Shown: piece after piece, positions 1-12,050 of the stretch
Position numbering within the stretch: the first letter of the stretch is position 1
Layout: each line of letters starts with the position of its first letter
DNA from: Rhynchonema sp. JSB1_4
Taxonomy: Eukaryota; Nematoda; Chromadorea; Monhysterida; Xyalidae
NCBI GenBank assembly: GCA_030248065.1
Contig: JASAMV010005787.1
Location: 1-64,000 of the forward strand
Direction of reading: 5' to 3'
Length of the DNA: 64,000 nt
Made by a program: the position numbers and the translations under genes
The notes under the pieces: model-generated
Told to the model about the DNA's origin: nothing
Seen by the model: only the letters and a program-made list of their open reading frames with translations
Database searches by the model: none

Positions 1-751
1 AAAAAAGTAAAAAATTTTTTGTGAAAAAATTTTTTTTAACTGAAGTTGGCCACTTTTTTTAAAATTTTAAAAAGTAAGTCCACTTTTTTTATTATTTTTC
101 CCCTTTTTTCGTTATTTTCTGACTTTTTTAAGGTAAAAAGGCATGTTTTCATGTGTTTTATTGCCCATGTTTCTCAAAAAAAGTGCCGGCGGCGCTTATA
201 TTTCAGTTTAAAATGGCGTTGTAATGGACTCATACAGTTCCCAGACATCCCAACAATCGCTGCACGTATAATATAGGACACCCCATACCGTATACTGTGC
301 AGTTATTGAGCTATCGACGTAAGCTATCGACAGACTCCACTTTGCTCGCCTATTTGCAGTTGTGTGGATTTGTCATTTGTTGCTTTTGTCACACAACATG
401 AGTGTGGTGTAACTCTTTATCTCTCTTCAAATTTATCCCCAAATTCACAAACAGAAGGTTGGTCTTCCCTTTGTCATATATGCCCACAGAGTTACCTTCG
501 GGCGGGTTCTCAAATTATGACCAAATGGGCTAGATCGCAGGTGATCGACATAAACATGCAAGTCAGTGGAGAAGTTCTCTTTAGTGTCCCTCAAAACATA
601 CCTAAGTAACATGATTTCAGAAATTTCATTTTTCTAGAAACCAATTTTTTGGGGGTCCGAAAAAAAAAGTGATTTTTTTAAAAAAAATTTTAAAAAGTTT
701 TTTTTCAAAAAAAAAAGTTCGATAATAAGAAAATTTTTTAATCCAACCCTG
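1..751. mobile_element. right part of an AT-rich hAT-like element
   Basis: A/T homopolymer-rich DNA ending at CCAACCCTG, the same terminus as the elements at 38578-39253 and 53251-53942. The other end lies before the window, so no target duplication can be checked. Assignment rests on the shared terminus and base composition. Confidence 0.45.
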
Positions 752-1586
752 CTCATACGTGCTATAAAATAAATCTAATTCATAATTATTATGGTTGCGT
801 AGCATAAAACACAACTGTATCATATCGGTATCAAACATAATCAATATTGGGGCGGCCACACAATGCTGTCCGGTTGCGACCTCGGCCCGGGCCTAAAAAT
901 GAGTCGGCTGAATGATCGGATCACAATTTTCGGATATGAAGAAGCGGATGGACCTCTTCCTTCGGTCCATTCGTGATGCGAACGGTCAACGAATAAAGCC
1001 ACGCTCTTTTCAAAAAAAAAGCCAGTGACTTTTAGACCTGGAAGTGACGCGGCATCCGAAATTTTGAAGAATCATGATGCTTCTTGGACCACAAAGAAAT
1101 CACAAAAACGCGGACCTATGTACATGCTTGCAGAAGGTGATCAAGCCAAATCGCACGGAAATTTGCATTGATACGAAACTGTCACATTCCAGAAATGCCA
1201 AAACTGACAATCTTTATACTTGGATGGATAGATCTACTGGTCCATTTTTTTGCGCTCAAGAACATAACGATATGCAGAAACACAGATTGTCCAATTTCTG
1301 AGGTCCCATCTCGGAAGATGAACCAAGGCTAAATTAATGGCACCCAGAAAAGGAACACGTTTAGTGTGGTCTCATAGCTTGTGGACACACACGCGGTGGC
1401 ATTGCAATATTACATGTATTCTCAAGAGACCATAAAAACTTTGTTTATGACATTTCTGTTCTGGTTTGCACATATGCTTTCAAAAATGGCAAATATTATG
1501 CGAAGAGACGCCATGGGAACAAGAAGGGGAACTGCATCGGGGGCAACAATTGGATCCCCGACAAAATTTGACGGGACAAAGACACC
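752..1586. other. no gene recognised
   Basis: Short open frames only, with no recognisable domain or convincing paired splice sites. No clear repeat was seen. Confidence 0.4.
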
Positions 1587-1905
1587 TTAGGGCGAACTTT
1601 AAGTTAAATCCGGAATCCGGAACCTGGAAATAATTTGCGTGCAAAAATGCAAAACATTTCTGGGCTCCGGAAATATTTCCGGAAAATGCAAATTTACTTA
1701 AGGCCTAACTATACTTCGTTCTCTCAAACAACAAGAAACAAATTTTCCCACGCTGATTGGCTCTCAGGCGCGCGCCAGCCAATCAGCGCGCAAGAATTTA
1801 TTTCGTGTTGCGAGAGAGAACGAAGTATAGTTAGGGCTTAATAATGCATTTTCCGGAAATAATTCCGGATTCCGATTTCCGGATTCAACCTAAGCCCGCC
1901 CTTAG
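1587..1905. mobile_element. nested fold-back elements
   Basis: An outer imperfect inverted repeat (TTAGGGCG... at 1587, ...CGCCCTTA near 1903, with TCCGGAATCCGG-type motifs in both arms) encloses a second palindrome at 1702-1837. The inner one is flanked on both sides by TTAA (1698-1701 and 1838-1841), with termini GGCCTAACTATACTTCG and its complement. TTAA target duplication is the piggyBac hallmark. There is no coding capacity, so it looks like a piggyBac-type MITE inserted in an older fold-back. Confidence 0.7.
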
Positions 1906-2166
1906 CTCGCCAGCGCGTCGAGGAGTAATCGCGCGGTGTGCTGTTTTTCGCTGCGGATAACTGATCTTTGTGAGATCAACCATGGTTGCCGTTCGTGGGT
2001 GCTCTTTGCTGGTTTCATCCAGATCTTCATCTGGAAAACTGGCACCAAAGGATTTGGTTTTTGAACCCAACGGTTTGTGCCGTTTCATATCCATATATAG
2101 ATGCCTATGCGGATAACCGTTTAACCTTGCACAACACACGCACGGCCGTATAGATATGAGAAACAT
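1885..2166 (-). CDS. possible exon or small hypothetical protein
   Basis: A 93-codon open frame on the minus strand. From an internal Met near 2091 the composition looks protein-like (charged, Lys/Asp/Thr-rich, no low complexity), but the last residues run into the fold-back element at 1587-1905. Start and splice limits are unclear, and a GC|GTTAAACG-like donor inside the frame could mean the upstream part belongs to another exon. It may be a downstream exon of the neighbouring model at 2352-2819. No family recognised; low confidence. Confidence 0.25.
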   Translation of the reverse strand: MFLISIRPCVCCARLNGYPHRHLYMDMKRHKPLGSKTKSFGASFPDEDLDETSKEHPRTATMVDLTKISYPQRKTAHRAITPRRAGELRAGLG

Positions 2167-2351
2167 ACTGCCATCACATTTGCTGTTTTTGGCTATAGTC
2201 GAAACATTACTTCAGGTCATTTGAAAGGAGGTGTACGGTAGTACAACGAATAGTGTCGCATGCACTTAATGCTTCAAACTTTCCACTGATAGTATCACTA
2301 TTTCAAAATGCGAGTAACGGAAAACACATGAGGCTATGTATTTCAGAGAAC

Positions 2352-2819
2352 TTAAGCTGAATATTCACAACCTAAATATATAAACCGACTCTTCAGCAAT
2401 TCCGGGACACTGTGGCGTGCTTGGTGGCCATGCGGTACGCAATTAATCACGACTCCAGCCGTGCAATTTTCGCAATATACGCTTTTGCCCGATTGGGTGG
2501 CGGTAGACTTATACATAAATTGTGCGCAGCTGCATCCGTGGGGAAGCGATATGTGCAGCTTAGAGCACCTGGAAAAGGCTTTCAGGATTTGTTGACCCTG
2601 GCGTGATAACGCTGCGCTGAACTGGGGAAACTGTCCGGCTTTGGCTCAGTTAAGCGTACAATGTTGCAATTTGTCAAAAAAAAGTAACGGCACAAAACTG
2701 GCACGTATGCGTGAAACGCCAGCTGAGACCAGAGGCAACCTTGTGCCTTTAGGGCGCGGCCACGTTATCCAGACTCAAATCATTGTGCTCGTGGTATCCA
2801 CCAATAGCTCTTTTGCTGG
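2352..2819 (-). CDS. hypothetical cysteine-containing protein, partial model
   Basis: Two minus-strand exons can be proposed: 2764-2819 (acceptor ..CAATCAG, phase 1 in, phase 0 out) and 2352-2630 (acceptor ..CCGGACAG, ending in TAA). The longer exon gives 92 residues containing a CSC, a CENC and a further Cys within about 30 residues, followed by a His-rich stretch, with no low complexity. The donor between the exons (GTGGCC) is weak, and an alternative donor AAGA|GTCGGT could end the second exon earlier. The first exon is not found. No family recognised. The gene would be divergent from the plus-strand gene at 3373. Confidence 0.35.
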
Positions 2820-3372
2820 CTGATTGTTGTTGAAAAGACAACGCAAACCAAGCAGATAAATCCGTTATATGCACGAGATAATTATGAGAGTTGTTCTAAA
2901 ATAGCATATCATGCCGTCCTTAATTTATTCGTGCATGAGCCCTAGCAAAAACATCACTGCCCATCAGCAGCTTTTATCAGTGCTTTCTGAGCAGATTGGT
3001 AAAGTTGATGTGGTGTGTTGATTTTTGCTTGAACTTGCTCTAATTATGACTTCATTGGCTCATCATACTGTATGTATTCCGAACGAAATGGCTCTCCCTA
3101 AGCATCAAAGGGTTTGTCTTTTATTTTTTTTGCTTGGCTGGCTGGCTGACAATTAAAGGTGGAATTGTAGTTGGTCGCGCGACCACTACGACCTGCTGCG
3201 ACCAAGAGGTCGCCAGCGACTGAGCGCTCCAATACTGAAGTCGTCGAGGTCGCAGCGGGTCGCCGGCCACGAACTGGAAGAGAATGAAATTATTTTAGCT
3301 TTGTTTTCGACTGATTACGCTCATTTTCTTTGAGTTATGTTCGTTTTGTACAAAAAACACAAACACACGGCC

Positions 3373-3686
3373 ATGAATCTGCGAAAGGTGTTGCTATATT
3401 TTGATGTTGTTGATGCTGGCGCGCTGTGCTAAGCGGCTGATCCCACCAGAGACGCGGCGCGTACCGCGAAGATGGTATGTATATGTGCACGCGCTGAACC
3501 AGAACCGCGATATGGATTCCACGTTACAGCGATTGGTCTGTCCGCTGCGCGCGATCGATCCATGATAAATACAAGAACTATTTTCGGCTTGATCCCAACC
3601 AATTCGATCAGCTTGGATTTTGGAGCTCGTCAGGTCGTACATTGCGAACAAACTCAACCACAGACAACCGATTCCGCCGGAAGTGA
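3373..3686 (+). CDS. small basic hypothetical protein, two exons
   Basis: Exon 1 is 3373-3476 (ATG, donor GTATGT). A 53-nt intron follows, with an ACGTTACAG acceptor, then exon 2 is 3530-3686, ending in TGA. The phases agree (2/2), giving 86 residues. The N-terminal third is Arg/Lys-rich and could be a mitochondrial presequence. The centre holds the aromatic stretch DKYKNYFRLDPNQFDQLGFW, which reads like a real folded protein. A possible donor AA|GTGAGG just before the stop leaves open a further exon. Family not recognised. It converges with the membrane-protein gene ending at 4031. Confidence 0.5.
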
Positions 3687-4030
3687 GGCTGGCCATAGCC
3701 CATCGTTGATTTGTTGACCGATTTCATTCGATTAAGGTAATAAAAATTGATTTTTTTTGAGGATGGATAATACGACATTATCGTTAGTGTCACCGCATCA
3801 TGTAAGCAACCAACAATTTTCGAACTCGTTGTTTTTTTTCTCATTTCTTGCATATTAGCATCATAACGTCAAGTTTGTTCAATGTTAACGCAAAACAAAA
3901 AATAGAGCAGCGCGTGGTACAGCAGGCATGTTAAAAGAAAAATGCATTTTGGAGCACACTGGTTCGGGCAAAGTAGAAGCCCTTAAAAAGCGGACCATAC
4001 GCAAGATATACATTAGTTGACACCATCCTT

Positions 4031-6429
4031 TCAAACTCTCGATTCCAGCGGTCGAAAGTCCGAAATGGTTGTGCTCATCTCAATCGGTAGGGTGTTTGAC
4101 GGCCGCAGTGGCTGTTGTCGTTGATAGTGATTGTCCATGACAACAATTGCGGCCGGCTTCGGTGGACCGGAGCTTGTGACCAGATCATTTTGCTTATAAT
4201 TATCGACTCTGATGTTGTTCAGGTTCTGGTCTAAGTCCGGCTGTTCTAGTTGTTGATGGTAGTTGTGCATCAGGTAGTCCATGTCTAGCACCGGCGCCGG
4301 TCGATTGCAGTAGGTGACGTTGTTGGCGAGCATCTTCCAACTGAGAAGGTCGGGATTTGCCAACTCGACTGTGATCTTGCCGCCTGTAAAGGGAAAATAT
4401 ATGTAGTAAATTTCTAATATACTTGTCTCATGCATTTTTACAAACGCAGGGAAACTCCCATTCGAAGTCGAGGCAGGCAACAAGCTCAAGACATCGTGAA
4501 CAAGCCACGCAGCTGACACACACAGCTTGAGTGGCTGAAACATTCGAAACGCACACGAGCCAGCTGCGTGGATTGTTGACTGTGTGTGCCTGCTTGTTGT
4601 TTCTGAACTTCGAACGGGATTAAGGCCGCTCTCTGACAAAAGCAAAAAGCAAAAAGCAAAAAGTTTAACACACACTTTTTGCTTTTTGCTTTTTGCTTTT
4701 GTCAGAGAGCAAAAGCAAAAAGTTGACTTTTTGCTTTTTGCTTTTTGCTTTTGTCAGAGAGCAAAAGCAAAAAGCAAAAACTTGAAAATAAGCAAAAAGT
4801 CATCATGACTTTTTACGCCCAAAACCAGGCTGCACAAACCCGAAAATCAAAAATTACACAGGCTTGGAACACGCTAATGTTTGCTGCTTGTGCGCGCTGC
4901 ACAACTTTTTGCTTTTTGCTTTTTTGCTCTCTGACAAAAGCAAAAAGCAAAAAGCAAAAAGTCAACTTTTTGCTTTTGCTCTCTGACAAAAGCAAAAAGC
5001 AAAAAGCAAAAAGTGTGCGTTAAACTTTTTGCTTTTTGCTTTTTGCTTTTGTCAGAGAGCGGCCTTAACCTGCGTCTGTAAAAATGCATGCGGCAGCGAA
5101 ATTAGAAATCTACTACATAAAGAAGCAGAAATTTTGAAATTTGCACGATATGATAAAAGGCAGTTTTTGCTTGATGGGACAAAAAAACAGGGTATTGAAG
5201 TGGCTTGCAATGTATTTGGTGGAACGATCCCCTTATCGATGTGTTATATGGCAACGAATGGGGATGAACCAGTCGCTTATGCAGGCGCATGCAGTAAACG
5301 CATAAATCCGAAAACAATATCTCCGAGCCTGCCCACCTTTCAGTTGTTGTCTCTGGTAGACATAGGCGAAGCACCTGAGACCCAATATGAGCGCAGTCAT
5401 AAAGGCGCCGACACAGAACACCGTCCATGGGGCATAGCATTCCCAACAGGTCTTGTAGATGATCTGGCCATCCGGACCCATTTCCATACCGTGATTCGGC
5501 TTGTGGTGCGTGACGTTCGATGAACTCACGGTCACGACCCCAACTGGTGCAACACGTTTGACCACGTTGTTGTTCACGAGCGACTGTTGTGGCGGACTCG
5601 ATTGGCTCTCCTGTTGCCACGTGAACATTTGAACTGCAAAGATCTTATTGGTTTGTTTTCGATACGGCGAGAATTTCTTTGTTTTGGGAACAAGCTCAGT
5701 GAACGTTTGAACCATCTGGTGCTGCAGTATGTATGTCATTCTAGCTGGACGCGCAAACTGTGCGAGTGGTGCGCATTTTGCTGATGTTCCGCGTGGTCGC
5801 AGTCGGGTTTGACTCTGGGTGACTTTAAAATACAGTATTTGTGCCATGTGAAGCAGCGGCCAACCGCTTGCGCGCTGCCTGTAGTATACAGCTCACACGC
5901 GTGCGACATACCTACATGGCCAGCTGGCTGAGGTTCCGCGAATGGGTGTTTAAACGTAAAAAGCCATCGCAAAGTCAAACCCGATCACGATTCGGATGCC
6001 AGCAAAATGCACACTGCGTTCACGCACACATACGACTGTCTGATGTTTCACCTGTAAAACCATGTTAGCGGTTCATTTTCCCCCACCGGACTCGTTATTC
6101 TCACCGACCTCATTCTAGGCATGAGCTAAAGCTTAGGTACATACATACCCACGTTTAGGCTTAGGCTAAGGATTAGGTACCTACCCAAAGTTAGGCTAAG
6201 ACTTATAGGTACGTTTAGGCTTAGGCTCAGGCTTATAAGCTGAAACTGGTCGCTGGGAATAATCTACCGATCCCGGTGGGAAAACGAATCCAAAATAAAA
6301 AAAAGTGACAGAGCGAAAAATAGTCCGGTGAAAAAAATTGAAATTATTGTAAAAAAGGGACAGTCTGACGTCATATACAGTACCAAATATTCGCCTCACT
6401 CAAACAGAGCAAAACTTACCGGCTGTCAT
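4031..6429 (-). CDS. predicted single-pass membrane protein, three coding exons
   Basis: Exons on the minus strand: 6420-6429 (a 10-nt coding exon, ATG 2 nt after a TTTTCCAG acceptor, donor GTAAGT), 5337-5633 (acceptor CTTTGCAG, donor GTGGGC) and 4031-4383 (acceptor CCTTTACAG, stop TGA). All junctions are phase 1, giving 219 residues. A polar Gln/Ser/Asn-rich N-terminus of about 70 residues precedes one hydrophobic segment (about residues 72-88, core TVFCVGAFMTALILG), then a polar tail rich in Gln, Asn and Pro. There is no signal peptide. The acceptor just before the ATG implies an upstream non-coding exon or a trans-spliced leader. The second intron carries the AGCAAAA fold-back. Function unknown; the model is fairly sure because phases and signals agree throughout. 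Confidence 0.65.
4624..5064. mobile_element. TTAA-flanked fold-back made of AGCAAAA repeats
   Basis: Direct TTAA flanks at 4620-4623 and 5065-5068. Termini GGCCGCTCTCTGACAAAAGC and its complement. Both arms consist of AGCAAAA heptamers broken by the CTCTCTGACAAAAG motif, around a roughly 110-nt non-repetitive centre (about 4795-4905). The terminal GGCC and TTAA duplication tie it to the other TTAA MITEs here. It lies wholly inside an intron of the gene at 4031-6429. All open frames in it are repeat translations. Confidence 0.75.
5754..6030. repeat. imperfect inverted repeat
   Basis: GCGCATTTTGCTG / CAGCAAAATGC arms near 5771 and 6000, together with matching GGTTTGAC / GTCAAACC segments, indicate a decayed fold-back in the first intron of the membrane-protein gene. 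Confidence 0.4.
6118..6240. repeat. degenerate TTAGGC-rich tract
   Basis: Two stretches read TTTAGGCTTAGGCT (6154-6167 and 6214-6227), with further TTAGG(C/T) and AGGC variants between. TTAGGC is the nematode telomere unit; this tract is short, degenerate and interstitial. Confidence 0.5.
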
Positions 6430-9400
6430 GGCTGGAAAACGAGCAGAACAATAACCATGCAGGTTCCAACTTGGACTTTTGTAACACGAAATACACTATG
6501 GCGCCTGGATGGGTCTTTCGTCAGGCACTTTTTTGTCAAAAATATTGCAATATTGCAAATGGAGCAGGGTAATGCGTTTTTACGGTCCTACAAAGCCAAT
6601 GAAAGCGGAACATTTTCAAAAATGACTCGCAGACTGACAAACTAGGAAAACAACCATGAGCATCAGCCAAACCATGCTTCTGAATATGCATGCTCCAGTG
6701 ACTATGGTCAATTGAAATTGGGTTACCAGCTACATAGTATGTATAAAGCTGGACCTCTCAAAATGTTCGCTCTGGATTTGATGCCCAGCAACTATCATGC
6801 GCACTGCGGTTGAAAAAGAATCATTGATGAAGATTTGTAGACATACGGTATAATGAGAGGACTAGGTATCGTCGGAACTTGCACAGAAGTACAAGGAGTG
6901 GGATACAGTTCCAGCATGCTTCCAAGGCCTAATGCCAACCCATTCTGCTATAGAACGCTCTATACACAAGTTGGGTGGATAAGGGATGTTTAGCATGCGC
7001 AGTTGCGTTCGTCCCTCACGTGTGTGTTTCGTGTGCGACTGCAGTGTGGAGGCGGATAAGCACGACACTGTACCGATACGACCATGTATTTTTAAAACCG
7101 AAATGAAAAGCTAAAAATATGAAGCCATAGGTACTACTACATGAGCGAAAAGCGCTGGGCGCTGACTGCCCTCCGCACAGTTGTTAATCATCATGCACCA
7201 GCACTGTTTCTGATGTCCATGGTGGAAGCCAACGCATTATTACTTTTGAAGCCATAAGCGCATAGTTGTTCAACAGAATAACAGTTTTTTTAAAAGCAAC
7301 ATTAGTTTTCACGAGCAGGGGAATCATAAAAATAAGCCATGATGCTTGCATACTGCATTACAGGCCAGGATGAAGGAAGAACTAAAAAAATACATAAGAG
7401 CCTTGTTTTATGCGCGCGCAATCGCGAGAGAACGGAAACGCTCTTCGTTTCACTGAGCACTGGCAAAAATGCCTAGCCGATTTATTCTCAGGTGTCAGAT
7501 TTCAGACAGGTACTGGATATTGGGTGCCACATGGAACTGATTTTGTAAAAACACACGCACATGCACTTTTGTACCATGTATCGGACGGATTATCGTGACC
7601 CAATGGTAAGGTATATACCCGACGCGTAATGCGTTCCGTTTCGGGCAGGCATTATGCATGAATAAGCCGATTTTCCTCACGTGGGTTGCATATCTTTTGG
7701 TTGCAGTCGCAAGGAAAAACATGCAGAGTCGCAAGTCAAACAAAGTTGACAACGTGCCGGGTCTGGTTTGGCCATCGGACGAAGATGTTTTGATGCAATG
7801 CACAAAAACACCGTGAAGTCGACCGGCCTTCTAGTAGAATAAAGTCGTACGAGCTCAGGTTCAGGGTACTACTTTCCAAGCAATCCGGGGAGGGGGAAGT
7901 GCCCGACCGGATCTGATCCCAGAGAAGCGATCACTATAAGTTTGATTCAGATTCGATCCGAATCGGGACTAAAATAGGTACAGACACGTTGGTGCCGTCA
8001 AAACAACTCCGGCTCCTTTCCGGCGCAGACTGGTCGCCAGAAAAAAAGCGGAATCCGAAAGCGTTCGAGGTTTTAGTTCTTTTTGAAATGATCCTGCGAA
8101 CTAAGGCCAAAGTACGTATACCTATAGCTACGTGACGTTATGTACGCACACTAGCACTACGATATGCTTCTAAATGCTAATTGGCAGTTAAGCGAGCAAG
8201 AAGAAGATTACGTGGCTAGTGGTATTATTAACGGTAGAAGGTTATCTTTCAACATAAACGTGAACAATCATAATGATAAAACTACAATGTGCGTGCATGG
8301 TTTGAAAAAAAGCCAGCGCCTGTTCAGAATTCATTCTGGACCATGGGTGATATTTTCGAAACGAGGTCAGTTGGGTGTAAAGGTCGGTGGAAAGCTCAGT
8401 GTGAGACAGTTAAGTGTAAGCTCGGCGTAAGCTTGAAACATTGCCCGCTGAGCAAGCAGCAGACGCGCGTTTCTAAACGAAAGGTCAAATTTGATGGTTT
8501 GCTGCGCAAGCGTAAAGCGTTTGTTTGCACTCTGGTTCATTTAAGCTGGTTGCACAAACGTTTTAAAGGAATATTTGTAAATTACCTAACATTTCGCAGC
8601 AAGGCTGCTGAGAAATTGAACATTCATTGACGGCGGTGCCAAAAATTTTGACGTCACAAACTGATCCCAGCACGAAACCAAAACGGGTCCATAAAAAGGT
8701 TACGAAATTCATAAATATCGTTTAGAAATGCTTGTGCAACCAGCTTAAATGAACCAGATTGCAAACAAACGATTTACGCCTGCACAGGAAACTGCCAAAG
8801 TTGACCTTTCGTTTAGAAACGCGCGTCTGCTGCTTGCTCAGCGTGCAATGTTTCAAGCTCACGCCGAGCTTACACTGAACTTTCTCACACTGAGCTTTTC
8901 ACCGACCTTCACACCCAACTGACCTTCACACCGTTTCGAAAATATCACCCCATGGCCGATACATCTCTCTCTCACAGGCGCGTCTGACGCTAAAACTTCA
9001 CGCGCAATTTGGTCCACAGTAAAAGATCGCCAAAGCACACAGCCAGCCATGGAAGCTGGCTGAACACCCCGGAGCGTTCTCGCAATTGCGCAGCCGAATG
9101 AAAATGTGAAAGCGACCGGAAACATATGCCGTTGAAGCATATGGAGAAATGAGGGCATGTGATATTATACCGATGACGTAAATATTGGATATGCCTACGC
9201 ATGCGTTCGATCAAACTTGCCGTTTTTCGGACGTGTACGCACACAAACAGGGGGGATGATGGAGAATACCCAGCCTGTACTAGGCATTGTTTTGATACGG
9301 TACAAAGGGGATGTGCCAGAGTCTTCCGTCAACAGCTCCACCCGAAGTCAACAGAACTGAGCTCCATTTGGCTGAATTCGGTAGATTTTCGAAATAGAGA

Positions 9401-12050
9401 CCCATCGGGCTCTATTTAGACTTTATATTTTTGCCTTTCGGTACCAAATCTTCTGCCAAAAATGGGTTTCTGAATAAATTGACTGTTTTCTTCACCATGG
9501 CAGCCTGTATTTATGGTTTTTGTATCTTTATTGCGCCGCCGCCAATGCATTACTCATGCATTTATGCAACGTTTGGACACAAAACAACACGGATTGAAAA
9601 CTTTACCGCTGATTGGTAATTTGAGGACTTTCCAAATAGAGCCCCAGGGACCCTATTTAGAAAAACATTCTTGACAAAAAGTCTGGCCTTCGCATTTATT
9701 CTGAACAGAGGCTCTGGAGTTCTAGACGGAATGAAAGCTCCGGCGGGTGCAGCAACACTGGTTTATTGTGTACCGTCAGTAAGTTTAGCGAATCAAGTAT
9801 ACCAGTTCAATCTGACTGACGCATCATCAGGGGCAGAGATCTTGAGCGAGTCCCATCAGTCAAAACGCAAATGAATTTAGAGAGTAATATAGTGGCAGAA
9901 AATTCAGCGTCTGGTCGAGGACATGATAACGTAATCATGTTTGTAGCCGTGTGTTCTGGCCAACGAGTGACTAATGTCAAAGTACAAGACTGGCTGTGGT
10001 TTGGCAAATCAAACAAACAGTTGGCATAATGACGGACTGGCATTAACTCATCACTCATACCAGTTACGACAAATGTTGGCGCCTCTGGTCCGTGGTATGA
10101 TGCACACGAGAACAAAGACCATCATTTGCTGAGTGCTGGAGCTTAGCTTTGTCTCCGTCGCTGCTAAGCTGTAGTTCATTGTCAGCAATGAGCTAGGGAA
10201 GAGTACAGTGGGTACCCTTCATTTTCAGAGGGGAATCTGAAAAAACAAAAAAAAGTATTTTGAATATCCCACCAGACCATTCAGGACGCTTACAGCAGAT
10301 CTTCTCGGACCTCCGTTTTGTTTTCAAATGGCGCGTTACACAGCAGCAGCACCGTGATATTACGAATAAGTTGTTCTGATCCAGCTGCAACTCAAAGAGA
10401 CAAGTGTCCATGGGGACAGTTCAATTTCATAACTGCGATGCCGAAGTGCATATATGTACCTACACTACGTCATTATGGGAAGTTTCAGTTTCAAAGCCGA
10501 ACTCAACTCCTCAAGCGCCGTTTTTGGAAGGACACCGTATATATACAGGTACCTGTACAACGGAAATCGGAAGCGAATTTTCAATCAGAGCAGCACGAAG
10601 CCGGGAAAATCTGACGGGATGAGAAATGACTCTCAAGCGACCCAACGCCGTCATGTTTGAAATCCCAAAAGGCCCAAAAATGTCGAAACCATGGTTCAAG
10701 CCGTACACGAAAACTTGTACTCTCATAAAAATGCTCTTTCATGGAGGCATTTCGCAAAGATTAATCACGATCTTGAATGGGGTTTATTTTGCTTTCGCAC
10801 TGTTCTCGAGAATTGCTTATTAAATTGAGTATATGCAGAAGCAATACCGAATGGCGCAAGCGAAAATTTTCTGGTGATTTTAAGCCTTGTGGGTGCCCAA
10901 GCTACCTTGTGTGTCGGTGCTGCAAATTTTGTCTTTTCTATAGCTTCACAATCAAAAGCACAATTCCGCATACCAACGAAGTGGCTTCACAACAGTGGGC
11001 CCAAATTCCCAGGAAATCTGTCCCCAAACCCCAAAGAACACGCCTTCGCATACATTACATGTGGCGCCAGATTCATATAAGTACATATGAACTACTTTCG
11101 GAATTCGGAAACCATGTGTTGATGGTTGTGGTTCTGCGTGGAGAACTTGTGTGCACTGTTACGTTTGCCTGCGTGTCGGGGAATCAAACAACGTCCTACG
11201 CCTTGTCTGGGAAGACCTGCTCAAGAATGCGTGTATTTTTGGCTTATAGCGCTGTAGTTAACTCATATCGTCAACTTCTGTCGTCAACTCCAGCATAACG
11301 TCCCTCGCTCATTCTTTTAGGGCTGCGTGAGTTGACAACGAACGTTGACCACTTGAGTTGATGACTGTACCATTAGCCGTATTTTTGGACATAAGCGGTG
11401 ATATGGTTTAGATCTTGGTGACGCGCAATCAATAATGCCCACTTTCCCAAAAAAAAAGAACAATACAAGTCCCAGAAATACATGCATACAGTAGGAATCA
11501 GAATATAGCGTAGGCAGTCACGCACGAAGATTGGTAGATCTATCTTGCTGCTTCATGTCACTGTGTTGAGCAGTATCCTGAGCAAACCCGGAGAAAGCTT
11601 TGAGAAAAACTGCAACTGAATGGGGATTCGTAGGAAATAATATATCTTATTGCGCTTGCTTCGCGGTTGGAATCACATAAGGAAGAGAATCTGCCTGGTT
11701 TCTAATCTGAAAGGAAATTCCATTCGCCCTGCTGTCTCTTCAGGTATTACATAGGTGACACTCACACAAACGTGGGAATATTTGCGTTTTGCGTTTTCGT
11801 GGACATTATGAGGCAATTTGAGTCAGAGAAACACTGATTCTGACACCGTTTAACTTAACTAATTCTTGATTAAGCCTGAGATCGTTGCATTTTACTTGCA
11901 GACACTCTAAATGTACGAAAGTTTTGCCGCTTTACCTAAAAAAGTTTACCTCAAACACTTAATTCAGGCAATCGTTATGGGAAATCGATTTTAAGGCCCC
12001 CCTTTGTATCAATCCAGCCGTGACGAAGACAAGACCAAAGCCAGTCAGCG
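6430..12050. other. gene-poor interval
   Basis: No domain or consistent exon set was found on either strand. Long open frames here (for example around 10777-11298) look like chance: odd composition, no splice support. Contents are the fold-back at 8341-8955, a cluster of GTCAACT motifs near 11260-11370, and otherwise featureless sequence. A hidden small gene cannot be excluded. Confidence 0.4.
8341..8955. mobile_element. fold-back MITE, GGGTGATATTTTCGAAACG family
   Basis: Terminal arms CCATGGGTGATATTTTCG and its complement at 8955. The arms extend inward over 200 nt, including GTAAGCTCGG and TTTCTAAACGAAAGGTCAA motifs. It is the largest copy of a family also at 12902-13126, 20347-20565 and, more distantly, 26903-27440. 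Non-coding. Confidence 0.65.

Noticed and set aside
4584..5089. Open frames rich in AFCFLL / KSKKQK
   Set aside because: Direct translations of AGCAAAA repeats in a fold-back element.
6118..6240. True telomere end
   Set aside because: Short, degenerate and flanked by ordinary sequence and genes on both sides.
10777..11298. 173-codon plus-strand frame
   Set aside because: Random-looking composition, no domain, no splice signals, no conservation clue.
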